Shown in pieces: positions 61,851-64,000 of a stretch of 64,000 bases of DNA. A program made the translations under genes and the position numbers. Source of the stretch: Paraburkholderia tuberum STM678 (GTDB lineage Bacteria > Pseudomonadota > Gammaproteobacteria > Burkholderiales > Burkholderiaceae); the NCBI RefSeq assembly GCF_902833905.1, contig NZ_CADFGP010000010.1, forward strand, positions 1-64,000, written 5' to 3'. The first letter of the stretch is position 1; each line of letters begins with the position of its first letter. A model generated the notes under the pieces. It was not told the origin of the DNA. It saw only the letters and a program-made list of their open reading frames with translations, and did not search any database.

Positions 61851-62558
61851 ATGACAGCCGCCCTGCCAGCACCGGAAGCCATTCACCCGTCCTTGTGGCG
61901 GGCGTCCCAGCTTGGCGCTGGCCGCGGCCGCAGCGTCGATACCGGCTATCTGGCCCTGTCGGCGGAGTTGCCCGGCGGTGGCTGGCCGCTCGGCGCGCTG
62001 GTCGATCTGCTCGTGCAGCAGGCCGGCGTCGGCGAACTGCGGCTGTTGCAGCCGGCGCTCAGCGCCGTCGGCGAGCGTCCGCTCGTCTTCGTGCAACCGC
62101 CGCATACGCCGGACGGCCTCGGGCTCAACTACATCGGCCTGTCGCTGCAGCAGGTGCTGCGGATCAATGCGCCGAAAACCGCCGACGCGCTGTGGTCCGC
62201 CGAGCAGATCCTGCGCGCCGGCAGTTGCGGCGCGCTGATCTTCTGGGCGCAGTACGCGCAGGCGTCGTCGCTGCGCCGTCTGCATCTGGCCGCGCAGTCG
62301 TCGGAGACGCTTTTCATCATGGTGCGGCCGCTCGCCACCGCGCAGGAGGCATCCCCCGCGCTGCTGCGGCTCGCGCTCAGGCCATCGGCCGAAGGTCTCA
62401 CCATCGACATCGTGAAACGACGAGGGCCCGCTCGCGCAGAGCCCCTGTCGATTCCCCTTCAACCCACTCCCGTTCTGCTTTCCCGACATGCGCGTCTTTC
62501 TCGCCGTTCATCTGCCAAAGTTGCCGCTCGAGGTCTTCAGACCGAAGTGGTCGCCTGA
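61851..62558 (+). CDS. imuA: ImuA, SOS mutagenesis accessory protein (RecA-like)
   Basis: A 235-residue protein of the ImuA/SulA-like family, which works with ImuB and DnaE2 in error-prone translesion synthesis. Blocks such as IHPSLWRASQLG, ALSAELPGGGWPLGALVDLL and GELRLLQPALS, then SLQQVLRINAPKTADALWSA and EQILRAGSCGALIFW, are family hallmarks. A LexA box precedes it. Its last 71 bases overlap imuB. Confidence 0.92.
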   Translation: MTAALPAPEAIHPSLWRASQLGAGRGRSVDTGYLALSAELPGGGWPLGALVDLLVQQAGVGELRLLQPALSAVGERPLVFVQPPHTPDGLGLNYIGLSLQQVLRINAPKTADALWSAEQILRAGSCGALIFWAQYAQASSLRRLHLAAQSSETLFIMVRPLATAQEASPALLRLALRPSAEGLTIDIVKRRGPARAEPLSIPLQPTPVLLSRHARLSRRSSAKVAARGLQTEVVA

Positions 62559-63957
62559 GCCCGCGCATGGCTGCGCGGTGCTGGAGAAAGACAAGGTGGT
62601 CATGGCCGACCCCGCCGCGCGCTCGGCAGGCGTGCGTCCGGGCATGAAGCGCGGCGGCGTGCTGACGCTGTCGCCGCAGACCGAGATGTATGAGCGCGAT
62701 AGCGGCCGTGAAACGGCGGCCCATCGCGAGGTGGGTATCGCGCTGATGCGCTTCTCGCCCGAAGTCGCGCTGCTCGATGAGGCGACGGTCGTCGTCGAGA
62801 TCGGCGCGAGTCTGCGGCTCTTCGGCGGCCTGCTCGCGCTGTGCCGCGATACGAAAGCCATCCTCGACGCGCTCGGCTTCACCGCGCGCATCAGTGCCGC
62901 GCCGACCGGCCAGGGCGCGTGGCTGCTCGCGAAGTTCGGCAACCGGCGCGTGCTGAAGCTCGCGTCGCTCGACCAGCGCCTGTCCGCCCTGCCGATGCTC
63001 GCCGTGCCCGAAGTCCGCCCGTTCGCCGACTGGTTCACGGGCCTCGGTTGCGAGCGCATCGCCGATCTGCGCCGCCTGCCCCGCGCCGGCTTGCAGCGCC
63101 GCTGCGGCGAACATCTGCTCGACTCGCTCGACCGCGCGTTCGGGACCGCGCCCGAACTGTTCGACTGGCTCGAACTGCCGCCCACGTTCTCGGCGCGCAT
63201 CGAGATGCCGGACCGGCTCGAACACGCGGATGGCGCGGTGTTCGGCGCGCAGCGCCTGATCGTGCAACTGTGCGGATGGCTGTGCGCAAAACAGCTCGCG
63301 CTCACCGGCATTCGCCTGTCGCTCGAACACGAGCGCGGACGCGCTGCGATCGAGCCGACCACGATCGACGTCGCACTCGGCGAGCCGACCTGGCGCGAAG
63401 AACATCTGATGCGGCTGCTCAAGGAGCGGCTGCATCGTATCGAGCTCGCCGCGCCCGTGATCGCGTTGCGGCTCGACGCGTCGAACGTCGAGTCGGCCGC
63501 GCCCGCGTCCGACACGCTGTTTCCCGAACCGGGCGGCTCGCAGGAGGATCACGCGCGGCTGCTCGAACTGCTGGTCGCGCGGCTCGGCGAAGAGAACGTG
63601 CTGAAACCCGCGCCGAGCGCCGATCATCGTCCGGAGATCGCGAACCGCTGGGTGCCGGTGTCGCAGCCGGTCAAGCCCGGCCCGCTGCCGCAGAATCTGC
63701 CCCGCCCGACGTGGATGCTCGACACGCCCGTGCGTCTGCTGATGCGCCAGCACCGCCCGTTCTATGGCTCGCCGTTGCGCATGGTGTCGCCGGGCGAGCG
63801 CATCGAGAGCGGCTGGTTCGACGGCGAGCTCGTCACGCGCGACTACTTCGTCGCGCAGGCGGACGACCAGAGCTGCTACTGGATCTACCGCGAGCGCGTG
63901 AGCAGCCGCGACGCGGAAGAAGAGCAACGCTGGTTCCTGCATGGCCTGTTCGGCTGA
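62488..63957 (+). CDS. imuB: ImuB, Y-family-like polymerase subunit without catalytic residues
   Basis: A 489-residue scaffold of the mutasome. FLAVHLPKLPLEVFRPKW starts the protein; RFSPEVALLDEATVVVEIGA and SLRLFGGLLALCRDTKAILD are the palm blocks where Y-family polymerases have catalytic acids, which ImuB is known to lack. Its C-terminal part (WMLDTPVRLLMRQHRPFYGS, WFDGELVTRDYFVAQADDQS) binds the clamp and partners in other species. The start lies inside imuA and is translationally coupled. Confidence 0.93.
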   Translation: MRVFLAVHLPKLPLEVFRPKWSPEPAHGCAVLEKDKVVMADPAARSAGVRPGMKRGGVLTLSPQTEMYERDSGRETAAHREVGIALMRFSPEVALLDEATVVVEIGASLRLFGGLLALCRDTKAILDALGFTARISAAPTGQGAWLLAKFGNRRVLKLASLDQRLSALPMLAVPEVRPFADWFTGLGCERIADLRRLPRAGLQRRCGEHLLDSLDRAFGTAPELFDWLELPPTFSARIEMPDRLEHADGAVFGAQRLIVQLCGWLCAKQLALTGIRLSLEHERGRAAIEPTTIDVALGEPTWREEHLMRLLKERLHRIELAAPVIALRLDASNVESAAPASDTLFPEPGGSQEDHARLLELLVARLGEENVLKPAPSADHRPEIANRWVPVSQPVKPGPLPQNLPRPTWMLDTPVRLLMRQHRPFYGSPLRMVSPGERIESGWFDGELVTRDYFVAQADDQSCYWIYRERVSSRDAEEEQRWFLHGLFG

Positions 63958-63976
63958 TAGGCGCGGATGAGCGGCC

Positions 63977-64000
63977 ATGGACACCACCTTCACGATGCTG
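63977..64000 (+). CDS. dnaE2: DnaE2 error-prone DNA polymerase, first residues only
   Basis: Only eight codons lie in the window (MDTTFTML). The call rests on position: imuA, imuB and dnaE2 are almost always consecutive, and this ATG is 19 bases after imuB. An ATG at 63967 in another frame is the alternative start. Confidence 0.55.

Noticed and set aside
62398..63993. 531-codon open frame antisense to imuB
   Set aside because: imuB is certain from motifs and operon context; the antisense frame is a shadow.

Overview
The window is high-GC and gene-dense, and looks like a Burkholderiales chromosome or chromid, most likely Paraburkholderia, Caballeronia or Burkholderia. The grounds are a type VI secretion locus with TagF, TagJ, FHA and PppA genes, the imuA-imuB-dnaE2 SOS cassette, pqq remnants beside a quinoprotein alcohol dehydrogenase, and tRNA-Phe-like and IS remnants typical of this group. 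The genus is an inference from gene content only.

Bases 1-16000 are a metal and cofactor starvation region. On the minus strand a cobalamin riboswitch precedes a TonB-dependent receptor, an ABC ATPase and a binding-protein gene that is cut by the end of an IS4-type element. Next come decayed SET and PIG-L genes, a Zur-type Fur regulator, a small conserved gene and a HisI paralogue. A seven-gene minus-strand operon follows: DUF1826, ZigA, a second COG0523 GTPase, CysS, gamma-carbonic anhydrase, a QueD-like protein and dihydroorotase. This is the classic set of zinc-sparing paralogues and metallochaperones. Three near-identical palindromes (AACGCMAC-N3-GTTGC) precede three transcription units and are the best candidate operator. 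An ArsR regulator with a histidine-rich repeat protein and an orphan AbiEi-like gene close the region.

Bases 16282-46906 hold a tRNA 3'-end fragment, a decayed IS630 copy and a complete-looking type VI secretion locus, apart from a missing tssJ. tssA is on the plus strand. The minus strand runs tssB, tssC, hcp, tagJ, tssE, tssF, tssG, tssH, a TcdA/TcdB-like glycosyltransferase gene (candidate effector), vgrG, a conserved gene, tagH, tssK, tssL (with OmpA domain), tssM, tagF, pppA and two small genes. Divergent from tssB is a three-gene set: a FecR-like exported protein, a DUF3365 haem-motif sensor with HAMP, and a Ser/Thr kinase. With TagH and PppA it forms a plausible phosphorylation switch.

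Bases 46936-51876 carry two related ECF sigma/anti-sigma pairs, one with a very short anti-sigma, plus a third lone anti-sigma and a catalase-like peroxidase. Bases 52160-59113 are a quinoprotein alcohol oxidation module: a decayed pqq operon (pqqA and pqqD left, pqqB lost, pqqC reduced to its tail), an AcoR-type sigma54 activator, a sigma54 promoter, a PQQ dehydrogenase with the lanthanide-type Asp pair, a binding-protein/cytochrome c fusion and a HiPIP. Bases 59175-60240 are a graveyard of fragments (sigma70, DapA-like, GFA). The right end has a MazEF pair, a GFA-family gene and the LexA-controlled imuA-imuB-dnaE2 cassette, which runs off the window.
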